A stretch of DNA of 64,000 nt from an uncultured Pelagibacteraceae bacterium (GCA_902515485.1 CABXUR010000003.1:1-64000); one strand, 5' to 3'. Shown: positions 10,528 through 21,014, counted from the stretch's first letter. A program made the numbers and translations. Notes: generated by a model from the sequence alone, not told the origin.

Positions 10528-11073
10528 CTATAAAGGCTGAATTACCATGATCATTTGCTTACCATCAAACTTAGGGTGCAATTCTACCTTGCCAATATCC
10601 TTCATGTCTTCTTTAATCTTGCCCATTAATTCATTTCCTAGATGTGAATGTTGAAGCTCTCGACCCTTAAATCTGATTGTAAATTTTACTTTATCTCCTT
10701 TTGCTATAAATTTTTTTGCATTTTTTACTTTAAATTCATAATCATGAGTTTCAGTTACTGGTCTCATTTTAATTTCTTTTAATAAAACAATTTTTTGTTT
10801 CTTTTTTGCAAGATTTGCTTTTTTTTGGGCATCATACTTATATTTACCCATATCCATAATCTTACAAACTGGAGGATTAGCGTTAGCAGCTATTTCGATT
10901 AAATCTAATCCTTGATTTTTCGCCATAGAGATAGCTTCATTCGTATTCATTACACCAAGATTTTCACCATCACTTGCTATAACCTGAACATCTGGAGATG
11001 AAATCCTATTGTTTGATCTTGGTCCACGATCTTTAGTTCTTCGTTGAAAATAATTTTGTTTAAAATCTGCCAC
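10528..11073 (-). CDS. infC: Translation initiation factor IF-3
   Basis: Prevents premature subunit joining and monitors the start codon on the 30S subunit. The 181-residue protein has the IF3 N-domain (VQVIASDGENLGVMNTNEAI) and C-domain (KEIKMRPVTETHDYEFKVKNAKKF, then KVKFTIRFKGREL). The start is GTG at 11073, directly after the thrS stop at 11074-11076. Other bacteria use AUU or similarly weak infC starts for autocontrol; a plain GTG gives less obvious scope for that. It is coupled to thrS with no gap. Confidence 0.97.
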   Translation of the reverse strand: MADFKQNYFQRRTKDRGPRSNNRISSPDVQVIASDGENLGVMNTNEAISMAKNQGLDLIEIAANANPPVCKIMDMGKYKYDAQKKANLAKKKQKIVLLKEIKMRPVTETHDYEFKVKNAKKFIAKGDKVKFTIRFKGRELQHSHLGNELMGKIKEDMKDIGKVELHPKFDGKQMIMVIQPL

Positions 11074-12993
11074 TTAGTTTGAAGATGCTTTGTTTAAAGC
11101 AGAGAATGTTTTTAAGAATTGGTCTATGTCCATATTTTCTTGTTTATTAGAGTCTAATCTTCTAATCGTTACTGAATTGGAGTCAACTTCTTTTTTACCA
11201 CAAATCAACAAAACTGGTATTTTTGACAAAGAATGATCTCTAATTTTATAATTTAAATTATTATTTTTTAAATCTACTGCAGAACTGATACCTGCTTTTT
11301 TTATTTTTTTAAACACTTCAACTGCGTAGTCATTGAATTCTTCTGAAATAGGTATTACCATAGTTTGCAAAGGAGATATCCAAAAAGGGAATTTTCCTGC
11401 ATAGTTCTCAATTAAAATTCCTATAAACCTTTCTAGAGAACCAAATAACGCTCTATGCAACATGACAGGAACTTTTTTAGTTCCATCTTTATCCACATAA
11501 GAAGCATCTAACCTACCTGGTAAATTTAAATCGACTTGTAAAGTTCCGCACTGCCAATCTCTACCAATTGCATCTCTTAAAACAAATTCTATCTTAGGTC
11601 CATAAAACGCACCTTCACCCTTATTGATACTATACTCAAGTTTTGAAGCTTTAACCGCTTCAAGTAATGATGCTTCCGCTTTATCCCAAATCTCGTCATC
11701 ACCTACTCTTACTTCAGGTCTATCTGCATATTTTAATAATACACTTTCAAAACCAAGGTCTTTATAAATATCTAAAATTAAATTAGTTACCTCTAAACAC
11801 TCACTTGTAATTTGATCTTCTGAACAAAATATATGAGCGTCGTCTTGTGTAAATGCCCTGACTCTCAGCAAGCCATGTAGAGCACCAGATGGTTCATATC
11901 GATGAACTTTTCCAAATTCAGCTATTCGTATTGGTAAATCTCTATAACTTTTTAACCCCTGGTTAAATACTTGAATATGACCTGGGCAATTCATTGGTTT
12001 AATTGCGAATATTTTTTCATCAGGCGTTTCAGAGGTGTACATATTTTCTCCATATTTTTCCCAATGCCCAGATTTTTCCCATAGCTGTCTATCTAAAATT
12101 TCCGGTGTATTAACCTCTCTATAACCAGCAGAATCTTGTCTACTTCTCATATAATTTATTAATTTTTGAAATAAAGCCCATCCTTTTTCATGCCAAAAAA
12201 CTGATCCCGGACTTTCTTCTCTAAAATGAAACAAATCCATTTCTTTTCCAAGTTTTCTATGATCTCTTTTTTCAGCTTCTTCAATTCCTTTCAAATAATC
12301 ATCTAATTCTTTTTGGCTGGCCCAACTAGTTCCATATATTCTTTGTAACATTTCATTTTTAGAATCTCCTCGCCAATATGCGCCTGAAACTTTCATTAAT
12401 TTAAAAGCTTTACCAATTTTTCCTGAAGATACTAAATGAGGACCTCTACATAAATCATGCCAAGTTTCACCATGATGATAAACAGAAAGTTCTTCATTTC
12501 CTGGGATACTTTCAATTATTTCAGCTTTATATTTTTCACCAATTTTTATGAAATGATTTATTGCTTTTTCTCTTTCCCAAACTTCTCTTCTGGTTTTCAC
12601 GTTTTTGTCAACTATTTCTGACATTCTTTTTTCAATCTTTTCAAGATCATCAGTTGTGAATGGTTCCTTCCTAGCAAAGTCATAATAAAAACCATTTTCT
12701 ATTACTGGTCCAATAGTAACCTGAGTGCCTGGATATAAATCTTGAACAGCCATAGCCATTATATGTGCTGTATCATGCCTAATCACCTCTAATCCTTCTG
12801 GGTCTTTTGAAGTAAAAATTTTAATAGAGCTATCTTTATCTATTTCAAAATATAAATCTTTTAACTCACCATCAACACTTATTACCAGAGCTTGTTTAGC
12901 AAGTGATTTACTAATTTTTTCAGCTACATCTAAACCCGTAACTTTGTTTGGGAAATTCAAATTATTTCCATCTGGTAATGTAATTATTGGCAT
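11074..12993 (-). CDS. thrS: Threonine--tRNA ligase
   Basis: Class II synthetase of 639 residues that charges tRNA-Thr. Domains in order: N-terminal TGS (1-62), editing domain with HDTAHIMA near 73 and a downstream Cys/His site (HDLCRGPHL near 179), catalytic core with MNCPGHIQVF (metal-binding Cys) near 332, and the C-terminal anticodon-binding domain. Length is normal. It abuts infC with zero gap and follows a glycosyltransferase by four bases, an unusual upstream partner. Confidence 0.97.
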   Translation of the reverse strand: MPIITLPDGNNLNFPNKVTGLDVAEKISKSLAKQALVISVDGELKDLYFEIDKDSSIKIFTSKDPEGLEVIRHDTAHIMAMAVQDLYPGTQVTIGPVIENGFYYDFARKEPFTTDDLEKIEKRMSEIVDKNVKTRREVWEREKAINHFIKIGEKYKAEIIESIPGNEELSVYHHGETWHDLCRGPHLVSSGKIGKAFKLMKVSGAYWRGDSKNEMLQRIYGTSWASQKELDDYLKGIEEAEKRDHRKLGKEMDLFHFREESPGSVFWHEKGWALFQKLINYMRSRQDSAGYREVNTPEILDRQLWEKSGHWEKYGENMYTSETPDEKIFAIKPMNCPGHIQVFNQGLKSYRDLPIRIAEFGKVHRYEPSGALHGLLRVRAFTQDDAHIFCSEDQITSECLEVTNLILDIYKDLGFESVLLKYADRPEVRVGDDEIWDKAEASLLEAVKASKLEYSINKGEGAFYGPKIEFVLRDAIGRDWQCGTLQVDLNLPGRLDASYVDKDGTKKVPVMLHRALFGSLERFIGILIENYAGKFPFWISPLQTMVIPISEEFNDYAVEVFKKIKKAGISSAVDLKNNNLNYKIRDHSLSKIPVLLICGKKEVDSNSVTIRRLDSNKQENMDIDQFLKTFSALNKASSN

Positions 12994-12997
12994 TTAA

Positions 12998-14152
12998 TTA
13001 ATTCATTATTTTTTTATACTCTGAATAAGTAGAAAAACACATTTTTTCAACATTAAATTTTTTAATAACATTCTTTCTTCCCTCAGTTCCAATCAATTTT
13101 AAAGAAGTTTCATCTAAATAGAGTAATTTTAAAATTTTTTGACTTAGTGATTTTGAATTTCCTGAGTCAAATAAAAAACCAGTTTTTTCATCAATTATAG
13201 TTTCATTTGAACCACCAATATTGCTTGCTATTATTGGTTTTTCCATAGATTGAGCTTCTACAGCAACTCTACCAAAGGCTTCTGGTTCTGTTGATGCTGA
13301 AACTATTATATCTGAAATTTTATAAGCAAGGGCCATGTCTTTACAGTGATCAATAAATCTTACCTGATTATTCATTCTAAATTGCTCTGATAGTCTGGTA
13401 AGTTTTTTTTTATATAAATCTCTACCTTGATCACTTCCAAGAATAACTACATAAAAAGCTTCATATCCAAGTTCTGTATTTACTAAATTAATAGCTTCAA
13501 TAAAAAGTTCTTGTCCTTTCCATGAAGTAAGTCTTCCAGGCAGTAAAATTATTTTTTTATCTTTTTCAATTTCCCATTGTTTTAATAATTTTTTTTCATC
13601 ACTATCTATCTTTGTAGTTGGATCAAAATAATCAACATTAATCCCCCTAAAAATTACAAGAAGTCTTTTATTTTCATCAAAATATTTTGAATAATTTTCT
13701 TTTATATGTGAAAAAATAAAGTTAGATCCTGCAATAATTAAGTCAGATTTGACCATTACAGAATTATAAAACTTTTTTAAGTTACTTTTAAAATTATATG
13801 TTCCGTGGAAAGTTGTAACAAATTTTCTACCAGTTAGGATAGTTGCTAAATAACAAGACCATGCTGGTGCTCTGCTTCTAGCATGTACGATTGAAATATT
13901 ATTATATAAGATTATCCAAATTAAGGCTAAAGAGTTAAATAGTATTAACAATGGATTTTTACTGTTAACTGGTAATTTAATAACTTTAACTTTTTTTTTA
14001 TCAACAAATTTTAAAAGCTCACCCCCACTAGTAACAATAAAAGATTCACAATTATTTTCAGGTAAATAATGAGCAATATCATAACATCCAGTTTCAGCTC
14101 CACCATAACCTAATTTTGGTATTACTTGTAAAACTTTTAAATTCAATGGCAT
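12998..14152 (-). CDS. Glycosyltransferase family 4 protein
   Basis: GT-B retaining glycosyltransferase, 384 residues. It has the N-terminal glycine motif PKLGYGGAETG (residue 12) and an HARSRAPAWSCY segment near 92. The C-terminal donor-binding part has LLPGRLTSWKGQELFIEA near 202 and the E-x7-E motif EPEAFGRVAVEAQ near 292. No signal peptide is seen. It probably adds a sugar to a cell-surface glycan on the inner membrane; donor and acceptor cannot be read. It sits four bases upstream of thrS in the same direction, and its start faces a divergent hydrolase gene 41 bases away. Confidence 0.85.
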   Translation of the reverse strand: MPLNLKVLQVIPKLGYGGAETGCYDIAHYLPENNCESFIVTSGGELLKFVDKKKVKVIKLPVNSKNPLLILFNSLALIWIILYNNISIVHARSRAPAWSCYLATILTGRKFVTTFHGTYNFKSNLKKFYNSVMVKSDLIIAGSNFIFSHIKENYSKYFDENKRLLVIFRGINVDYFDPTTKIDSDEKKLLKQWEIEKDKKIILLPGRLTSWKGQELFIEAINLVNTELGYEAFYVVILGSDQGRDLYKKKLTRLSEQFRMNNQVRFIDHCKDMALAYKISDIIVSASTEPEAFGRVAVEAQSMEKPIIASNIGGSNETIIDEKTGFLFDSGNSKSLSQKILKLLYLDETSLKLIGTEGRKNVIKKFNVEKMCFSTYSEYKKIMN

Positions 14153-14193
14153 TAAAATTATTATATATTAATACTTAAAACATATAAATAATA

Positions 14194-14937
14194 ATGACTA
14201 ATTTTAAATATTACAGAATCTCAAAAACAAAAAAAATTAGATATTTATGTAATTATTATGATAAAAATCTCTATATAGTTTTTCTTCATGGTTTTATGTC
14301 TGATCTAGAAGGAGAAAAACCAAAAGTATTTCTAAAATATGCAAAAAAAAATAAACTTGGTTTTCTCGCCATTGAATATTCAGGACATGGAAAATCTTCA
14401 GGGAAATTTACTAATGGAAATATTAGTAAATGGACCTCAGATACAAAAACTGTAATAAAAAAGATTATAAAAAAAAATAATTTTATTTTAATAGGATCTA
14501 GTATGGGATCATGGATATCACTTAATCAATTCAAATATTTTCAAAAACAAATTAAAGGTTTTTTAGGTATTGGTTCGGCTCCTGAGTTTTTAGATCGAAT
14601 AATGTGGAAAAAATTTACAAAAAAAATGAAAATGGAAACCAAGAATAAAGGGGTTTATAATTTAAAACACGGTGGTTATGAATATCCAATAACTTATCAA
14701 TTAATTAAGGATGGTAGAAAAAATAAAATTTTAAATAAAAAAATTAAACTTGAAATTCCTGTAACGATGATACACGGTAGTAATGATACTACAGTACCTA
14801 TTTACCTATCTAGGAAAGTGCTACAGTTATTCTATAATGCAAAAAAAAAATTATTGATAATTAAAAATGGAGATCACAGTCTGTTCAGTAAAAAACTTCA
14901 AAAGATAATAGTAAGAGAGCTTGATTTTTTCTTCTAA
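14194..14937 (+). CDS. Alpha/beta hydrolase
   Basis: Serine hydrolase of 247 residues. It has the oxyanion segment FLHGFMSDLEGEK near residue 30, the nucleophile elbow GSSMGS near residue 101, an acid in HGSNDTTVP near 194 and a catalytic His in NGDHSLF near 229. The fold and short length resemble small esterase/acyl-hydrolase members found across alphaproteobacteria; substrate is unknown. It is divergent from the glycosyltransferase and its 3' end overlaps the 3' end of gltB by 4 bases, with no room for a terminator. Confidence 0.8.
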   Translation: MTNFKYYRISKTKKIRYLCNYYDKNLYIVFLHGFMSDLEGEKPKVFLKYAKKNKLGFLAIEYSGHGKSSGKFTNGNISKWTSDTKTVIKKIIKKNNFILIGSSMGSWISLNQFKYFQKQIKGFLGIGSAPEFLDRIMWKKFTKKMKMETKNKGVYNLKHGGYEYPITYQLIKDGRKNKILNKKIKLEIPVTMIHGSNDTTVPIYLSRKVLQLFYNAKKKLLIIKNGDHSLFSKKLQKIIVRELDFFF

Positions 14938-17900
14938 CTTACTTCTTTGATATTTGACTTTAAGCTAATCGGATTACTTAATTTATCTAACATTTCTTTA
15001 GGGCAGACTTGAACAAAGTTATTTAATTCTTCATCAAAATTTTCAATAATTTGTTTTGATAAATCAGATCCTGTTTCATTAACGTGCTCTATTATTAAAC
15101 CTTTTAAAAAATTTTTCCAATAATCAGTCTCTAAGTTTTGCCAGACGACTGACTCTGGATTAACCTTTTTTTCAAATTCTTTATTTTTATCATAAATAAA
15201 TGCCATTCCACCTGTCATACCGGCTGCAAAATTATCTCCGACTTCTCCTAAAATTACAACTGTTCCTCCGGTCATATATTCACAACCATTAGAATCACAT
15301 CCCTCTACCACGGCGGTTGCCCCTGAATTTCTCACAGCAAATCTATCTCCTGCTTGGCCTGCTGCAAAAAGCTTACCTGATGTTGCTCCATAAAGAACCG
15401 TATTCCCTATTATTGTATTTTCATTTGATACTAAATTACTTTCATCTGAAAGTTTTATTGATATGGTTGCACCCGACAGACCTTTGCCAACATAATCGTT
15501 TGCATCACCTTTAAGTTTAAGTTTTAGGCCTTTTGAAGTAAAAGCACCAAAAGATTGACCTGCTGAACCTTTAAATTTTAACTCTATAAAATTTTCATTT
15601 AATTTTTCATATCCATACTTCATATACAAATGATGTGAAATTCTTGTACCAACAGCCCTATTGGTATTTTTAATTAGAAACTCTTTTTCTATTTTTTCCA
15701 AATTATCTAAAGATTTTTCAATCTCTGGCCAAATTTCTTGGTCTAGAGTATCTGGTACTTTATTAATTGAAGAGTTCTCGCAATATCTTTTGTTATTTCC
15801 TGGATCTGCTTGAACAAAAAGTGGGTTTAAATCTAAATCATCTAAATTTGGAGATGCTTTATTGACTTGCATTAATAAATCTGTTCTTCCAATAATTTCA
15901 TTTAGAGATTTAAAGCCAAGTTCGGCTAAAATTTCTCTTACTTCTGATGCAATAAAAGTAAATAGATTTACAATTTTATCTGGTGTACCTGTAAACTTTT
16001 CTCTTAACTTGTCATCTTGTGTACAAACTCCTACTGGACAAGTGTTCGAATGACATTGTCTAACCATTATACATCCCATAGCAACTAAAGCAGTTGTTGC
16101 TACCCCATATTCTTCTGCACCCATCATTGCAGCAATAACAACATCTCTTCCTGTTTTAATTCCTCCGTCTGTTCTTAAAGTAACTTTGTGTCTAAGATTA
16201 TTTAAAGTTAGTACTTGATTAGCCTCAGTAAGACCCATTTCCCATGGAATGCCAACATATTTTACACTAGTTTGTGGAGTTGCTCCAGTTCCACCATTGT
16301 GACCTGAAATTAATATTATATCTGCCTCAGCTTTTGCTACCCCTGCCGCAATAGTTCCAACTCCAGAAGATGCAACTAACTTAACACCTATTCGAGCATT
16401 AGGGTTTATTTGCTTTAGGTCATAAATTAATTGGGCTAAATCTTCTATTGAATAAATATCGTGATGAGGTGGTGGAGAAATAAGAGTAACTCCTGGTGTT
16501 GAGTGTCTTAATTTTGCAATTTCTTCAGTTACTTTAAACCCAGGTAATTGACCGCCTTCACCAGGCTTAGCACCTTGTGCAATTTTAATTTCAATTTCAT
16601 TACAATTATTTAAGTAATTTATAGTTACACCAAATCTTGCAGAAGCAATTTGTTTAACTCTTGAGTTAGCGCTATCTCCACCATCTAAAACTTTAAACCT
16701 TTTTTCATCTTCCCCACCTTCACCACTGCATGATGCTCCCTTAATTCTATTCATTCCAATTGCTAATGTTTCATGGGCTTCTTTTGACAATGCACCATGA
16801 GACATACTTCCACTGCCAAATCTTTTAAGAATTTTTTCAATTGGCTCAACTCCAGAAATATTAATCGAAGGTCCTAATTTTTTCTTTCTAAAATTAATTA
16901 GATCTCTCAAATTAATAGGTGGTAAATTATAAATACCCTCAGCATATCTTTTATAAGCTTCATAAGAATTTGATCCAACAGCACTTTGTAATAAATGTAT
17001 TAATTTCCCTTGGTATTGATGAGTTTCTCCATTTTTCCTATATCTATAAATACCTCCGATAGGCAGTACAGTTTCTGTACTATCAAATGCTTCTTTATGT
17101 ATTTCACGAATTTTTTTTTCAATTCCTGTTAAACCTATTCCAGAAATTTTAGAGGTAATCCCTGGAAAATAATCATCAACTACTGTTCTACTTAAACCTA
17201 CCGTTTCAAAGTTACATCCGCCTCTATAGGAGCTTAATACTGATATACCCATTTTTGACATTATTTTAAGAAGACCAGCATTAACTGAATTAATATACCT
17301 TTTAACACAGTCATCAAAACTGAACTGACCAAATAATTTCTTACTGTGCCTTTGATACAAACTATCAAAAGCCAAATACGGATTTACCGTAGTTGCACCA
17401 ACACCTAATAACGTTGCAAATGAATGTGTATCCATTGCCTCGCCAGATTGTACATTTATAGATACATAGCCTCTAAGTTTTTTATTAATTAAAAAAGTAT
17501 TAATTGCTCCAACACATAAAAGCATTGGAATAGGTAAATTTTCGTTAGATAAATTTTTATCACTAAGAATTAACTGAGTTACTCCCTGTCTGACTGCTAT
17601 TTCTGACTCTTTTTGGATTCTTTCCATTGCAACTGATAAATTTTCCTCATTAGAAAAAGTACAATCTAAAATTTTTGAATTTTTTCCAAAAAAATTCATA
17701 AATTTATTAAATTGTGAATTAGATAAGATAGGGCTATTTAAAACATATATATTTTCTTTCGTAAGAGTATCAAAGTCTAGGATATTTCCTAAATTTCCAA
17801 ATCTTGTTTTCAAACTCATAACTTTATTTTCTCTTAGAGAGTCAATAGGTGGGTTAGTTACTTGGCTAAAATTTTGTCTAAAAAAATGATATAAAGGTCT

Positions 17901-19439
17901 ATATTTGTCAGATAATACAGCAAGAGGTGTATCATCGCCCATTGAACCTATGGCTTCTTTTGCATCTTCAGCCATAGGATGCAATATCAATTCAAGATCC
18001 TCTAAACTAATTCCAAATGTATATTGTCTTCTTCTAAGATCTTCTCCTTCAAAGTTATTCTTCTCATTAACAATTGGTAATTTTTCATCTAAATCTACGA
18101 TTTGAGAATTAAAATGTTTAAACTCTTTAGCTAAATAATCTTTAATATCGTCATTGAAAAAAACTTTTCCTTTTTCAATCCTAACTCCTATAATTTCACC
18201 AGGTCCTAATCTTCCTTTAGTTAATATCTTTTTTTCATTTAGCTCAATCATTCCTGTCTCAGATCCAGCAAAAAGCAATTTGTCTTTTGTTATTGCGTAT
18301 CTAAGAGGTCTTAATCCATTTCTATCATTAGCTGCTATAATCCATTCATTGTCTGTGGCTGCGATAGCTGCCGGTCCATCCCATGGTTCCATTGTACTAT
18401 TTAAAAAATTAAATAATTGTTGATGACTTTTAGGTAGTGTTTTATTTTTTTTTGACCAAGCATCTGGTACCAACATTAGCTTAGCTAATGGGGCTGGTTG
18501 TCCAGATTTATTTAGTAATTCAAAAACATTATCAAGTGCAGCTGAGTCTGAAACACCTTTTTGTATGACAGGTTTTAAATTCTCTACATTTTCAAAAAGA
18601 GGGCTTCTCATTTCTTGTTCATGAACCTTCATCCAATTTTTATTTCCTTTGTAAGTATTTATTTCTCCATTATGTGCTATTGCTCTAAATGGTTGAGCTA
18701 AACTCCAACTAGGTGCGGTGTTAGTAGAAAACCTTTGATGAAAAATTGCATATCTTGAGACAAACCTCTCATCTTTTAAGTCTAAGTAAAAATCTGATAT
18801 TGCTTCAGCTAAATATAGTCCTTTATAAATTATTGATTTAGAACTAATTGAACAAACATAAAAATTATTTAAAGATAATTGGAAAGCTTTATTTTCTATT
18901 CGTTTTCTAGTTTCATAAATTTTTCTTTCTAATTTTTTATTAAGTAAGTTTGTATCATTTGATTTAAAAAGAACTTGAATGATTTCTGGCATAGTTTGTA
19001 ATGCCTTATTACCCAAAACTTTTGAATTGACTGGTACTTGTCTCCAACCATAAATACTAAAGTTGTTTTTAGTTAACTCACTTTCAACAATTGTTTTACA
19101 GCTTTCTTGGGCTGCGTAATCATTTCTTGGTAGAAAAATCATGCCAACACAAATTTCAGCATTATCGTAATCATGTCCCGTAACCTCAATTTTTTCTATG
19201 AAGAAATCTTTTGGAATTTCAACATGTATTCCAGCTCCATCACCAGTTTTTCCATCTGCATCTACTGCTCCTCTATGCCAAACAGCCTTAAGAGCCTCTA
19301 TACCATATTCAACTATTTGCCTTGATTTTTTTCCTTCAGTTGAAGCTATAACACCCACACCACAAGCATCATGCTCCATTTCTGTTGAATAAACATGATT
19401 GTTTTCGAGTAATTTTAAGTTTTTTTTATAATTTTCCAT
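14934..19439 (-). CDS. gltB: Glutamate synthase (NADPH) large subunit
   Basis: Uses glutamine and 2-oxoglutarate to make two glutamates; a main ammonium-assimilation enzyme. The 1501-residue protein begins with a short propeptide followed by DACGVGVIA, whose Cys would be the glutaminase nucleophile after cleavage. Central and FMN-binding domains follow (GHNGGTGATPQTSVKY near 1030). The 3Fe-4S cysteines are in CIMVRQCHSNTCPVGVC, and a C-terminal GxGxG beta-helix region closes the protein. Length is standard. It overlaps gltD by one base (TAATG-type junction), so the subunits are coupled. Confidence 0.97.
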   Translation of the reverse strand: MENYKKNLKLLENNHVYSTEMEHDACGVGVIASTEGKKSRQIVEYGIEALKAVWHRGAVDADGKTGDGAGIHVEIPKDFFIEKIEVTGHDYDNAEICVGMIFLPRNDYAAQESCKTIVESELTKNNFSIYGWRQVPVNSKVLGNKALQTMPEIIQVLFKSNDTNLLNKKLERKIYETRKRIENKAFQLSLNNFYVCSISSKSIIYKGLYLAEAISDFYLDLKDERFVSRYAIFHQRFSTNTAPSWSLAQPFRAIAHNGEINTYKGNKNWMKVHEQEMRSPLFENVENLKPVIQKGVSDSAALDNVFELLNKSGQPAPLAKLMLVPDAWSKKNKTLPKSHQQLFNFLNSTMEPWDGPAAIAATDNEWIIAANDRNGLRPLRYAITKDKLLFAGSETGMIELNEKKILTKGRLGPGEIIGVRIEKGKVFFNDDIKDYLAKEFKHFNSQIVDLDEKLPIVNEKNNFEGEDLRRRQYTFGISLEDLELILHPMAEDAKEAIGSMGDDTPLAVLSDKYRPLYHFFRQNFSQVTNPPIDSLRENKVMSLKTRFGNLGNILDFDTLTKENIYVLNSPILSNSQFNKFMNFFGKNSKILDCTFSNEENLSVAMERIQKESEIAVRQGVTQLILSDKNLSNENLPIPMLLCVGAINTFLINKKLRGYVSINVQSGEAMDTHSFATLLGVGATTVNPYLAFDSLYQRHSKKLFGQFSFDDCVKRYINSVNAGLLKIMSKMGISVLSSYRGGCNFETVGLSRTVVDDYFPGITSKISGIGLTGIEKKIREIHKEAFDSTETVLPIGGIYRYRKNGETHQYQGKLIHLLQSAVGSNSYEAYKRYAEGIYNLPPINLRDLINFRKKKLGPSINISGVEPIEKILKRFGSGSMSHGALSKEAHETLAIGMNRIKGASCSGEGGEDEKRFKVLDGGDSANSRVKQIASARFGVTINYLNNCNEIEIKIAQGAKPGEGGQLPGFKVTEEIAKLRHSTPGVTLISPPPHHDIYSIEDLAQLIYDLKQINPNARIGVKLVASSGVGTIAAGVAKAEADIILISGHNGGTGATPQTSVKYVGIPWEMGLTEANQVLTLNNLRHKVTLRTDGGIKTGRDVVIAAMMGAEEYGVATTALVAMGCIMVRQCHSNTCPVGVCTQDDKLREKFTGTPDKIVNLFTFIASEVREILAELGFKSLNEIIGRTDLLMQVNKASPNLDDLDLNPLFVQADPGNNKRYCENSSINKVPDTLDQEIWPEIEKSLDNLEKIEKEFLIKNTNRAVGTRISHHLYMKYGYEKLNENFIELKFKGSAGQSFGAFTSKGLKLKLKGDANDYVGKGLSGATISIKLSDESNLVSNENTIIGNTVLYGATSGKLFAAGQAGDRFAVRNSGATAVVEGCDSNGCEYMTGGTVVILGEVGDNFAAGMTGGMAFIYDKNKEFEKKVNPESVVWQNLETDYWKNFLKGLIIEHVNETGSDLSKQIIENFDEELNNFVQVCPKEMLDKLSNPISLKSNIKEVS

Positions 19440-20878
19440 TAAGCAACTTTTGAATTTTTAATTTCATTATTTTCAAGATGAGTTTTTATTGCTGATGCTG
19501 CATCTCTTCCGTCTTTAATTGCCCAAACAACTAGTGATGCACCTCTCACAATATCACCTGCAGCAAATACACCTTTTAAATTTGTCTCCATTGTATCAAA
19601 ATCTGCCTTTATAGTTCCCCACTTTGTAACTTGTAATTCGTTAGCATCAAATAATTTTGGTAGATCCTCTGGATCAAAACCTAAGGCTTTAATTACCATA
19701 TCGACTTTAACTTCATAATCTGAACCATCTTGTACTTCTGGTCGTCTTCTACCACTTTCATCAGGTTCACCTAATTTAATTTGATCAACTAATAACTTTT
19801 CGACTTTGTTTGTTCCTCTAAATTCTTTTGGGCTAGATAACCAAACAAATTCAACTCCTTCCTCTTCTGCATTAGCAACTTCTCTCGCAGATCCAGGCAT
19901 ATTTTCTTTATCTCTTCTATATAAACACTTAACTGATTTTGCTTTTTGTCTTATAGAGGTTCTAACACAGTCCATAGCTGTATCACCACCACCAATAACA
20001 ACTACATCTTTACCTTCAGCGTTCAAAATACCTTTGTCAAACATTTCTACCTTATCACCCAAACCTTTTCTATTTGATGCAGTTAAAAAATCCATTGCTG
20101 GAAAAATATTATTTAAGTCATTTCCTGGTAGCTCAACTTCTCTTGCTTTGTAAACACCAGTAGCTATCAATATAGCATCGTGTTTTTTTCTAAGTTGTTC
20201 TAACGTAGCATCTTTTCCAACCTCAAAATTTTGAACAAATTCTATTCCACCATCTTTTAAAAGCTTAGTTCTTCTTTCAACAACTTCTTTTTCTAATTTA
20301 AAATTTGGAATTCCATAAATTAATAAACCACCAGCTCTATCATATCGATCATATATTGTAATTCTATAGCCATTTTTTCTTAATTGTTCTGCTGCTGCTA
20401 GTCCTGCGGGGCCAGCACCTATTATTCCAACGCTTTGATTTTTTTCATTTAAAACATTTATAGGTTTTACCCATCCTTTTTCCCAAGCATTATCTGTTAT
20501 ATACTTTTCCATTGAACCTATGGTTACAGTTCCGTGACCTGATTGTTCTATTACGCAATTACCCTCACATAACCTATCTTGTGGGCAAATTCTCCCACAA
20601 ACCTCAGGCATATTGTTTGTGCTTTGGGATAGCTCATAAGCTTCCTTAAGCCTTCCCTCGGCCGTCAATTTTAGCCAATCAGGAATATTATTGCTCAAAG
20701 GACAATGAACTTGGCAAAAAGGAACTCCACACTGAGAGCATCTGCTAGACTGCTCTTTAGCTTTATCGCTGATAAACTCGTCATATATTTCATTAAAATC
20801 ATTCTTACGCTTATCTACACCTCTTTTAGGTGGAGTTTGTTGACCTATTTTTACGAATTTGAGCATTTTGTCAGGCAT
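19439..20878 (-). CDS. gltD: Glutamate synthase small subunit
   Basis: FAD/NADPH-dependent electron-input subunit, 479 residues. The N-terminal part carries two cysteine clusters for [4Fe-4S] centres (CSQCGVPFCQVHCP near 47 and CGRICPQDRLCEGNC near 94). FAD-binding GIIGAGPAGLAAAEQL near 150 and NADPH-binding VVIGGGDTAMDC near 291 follow. Two ATG starts are possible, at 20878 and four codons later; both are compatible with the family. It leads the gltD-gltB pair. The 183-base gap to the divergent uppP gene holds two inverted repeats that may be regulatory. Confidence 0.97.
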   Translation of the reverse strand: MPDKMLKFVKIGQQTPPKRGVDKRKNDFNEIYDEFISDKAKEQSSRCSQCGVPFCQVHCPLSNNIPDWLKLTAEGRLKEAYELSQSTNNMPEVCGRICPQDRLCEGNCVIEQSGHGTVTIGSMEKYITDNAWEKGWVKPINVLNEKNQSVGIIGAGPAGLAAAEQLRKNGYRITIYDRYDRAGGLLIYGIPNFKLEKEVVERRTKLLKDGGIEFVQNFEVGKDATLEQLRKKHDAILIATGVYKAREVELPGNDLNNIFPAMDFLTASNRKGLGDKVEMFDKGILNAEGKDVVVIGGGDTAMDCVRTSIRQKAKSVKCLYRRDKENMPGSAREVANAEEEGVEFVWLSSPKEFRGTNKVEKLLVDQIKLGEPDESGRRRPEVQDGSDYEVKVDMVIKALGFDPEDLPKLFDANELQVTKWGTIKADFDTMETNLKGVFAAGDIVRGASLVVWAIKDGRDAASAIKTHLENNEIKNSKVA

Positions 20879-20935
20879 AATTTTTAAAGATTTTATGCAA
20901 ATTATATATTGTTTTTATTAAATAAAGTAAAAAAT

Positions 20936-20954
20936 AGGTCATATATTATGACCT
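20936..20954. promoter_or_regulatory. Perfect inverted repeat in the gltD-uppP divergent promoter region
   Basis: AGGTCATA-TAT-TATGACCT is a perfect 8-bp inverted repeat with a 3-base centre. It lies 58 bases upstream of the gltD start on the minus strand and 108 bases upstream of uppP. The dyad and location suit a dimeric regulator's operator, but a transcript hairpin is also possible. No regulator is assigned. Confidence 0.45.
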
Positions 20955-20997
20955 TAATAAATCATAATAAGCTTTAAAAAGTAGAATTTTTAAGAAT

Positions 20998-21014
20998 TGC
21001 ATACCTAATATGCA
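20998..21014. promoter_or_regulatory. Second inverted repeat in the gltD-uppP gap
   Basis: TGCATA-CCTAA-TATGCA has 6-bp arms around a 5-base centre, 47 bases upstream of the uppP start. Its sequence differs from the 20936 repeat, so it would be a different site if it is functional. Confidence 0.3.

Noticed and set aside
17905-18423. Open frames on the plus strand inside gltB
   Set aside because: They are antisense to a well-conserved enzyme, lack ribosome-binding sites and show no family features.
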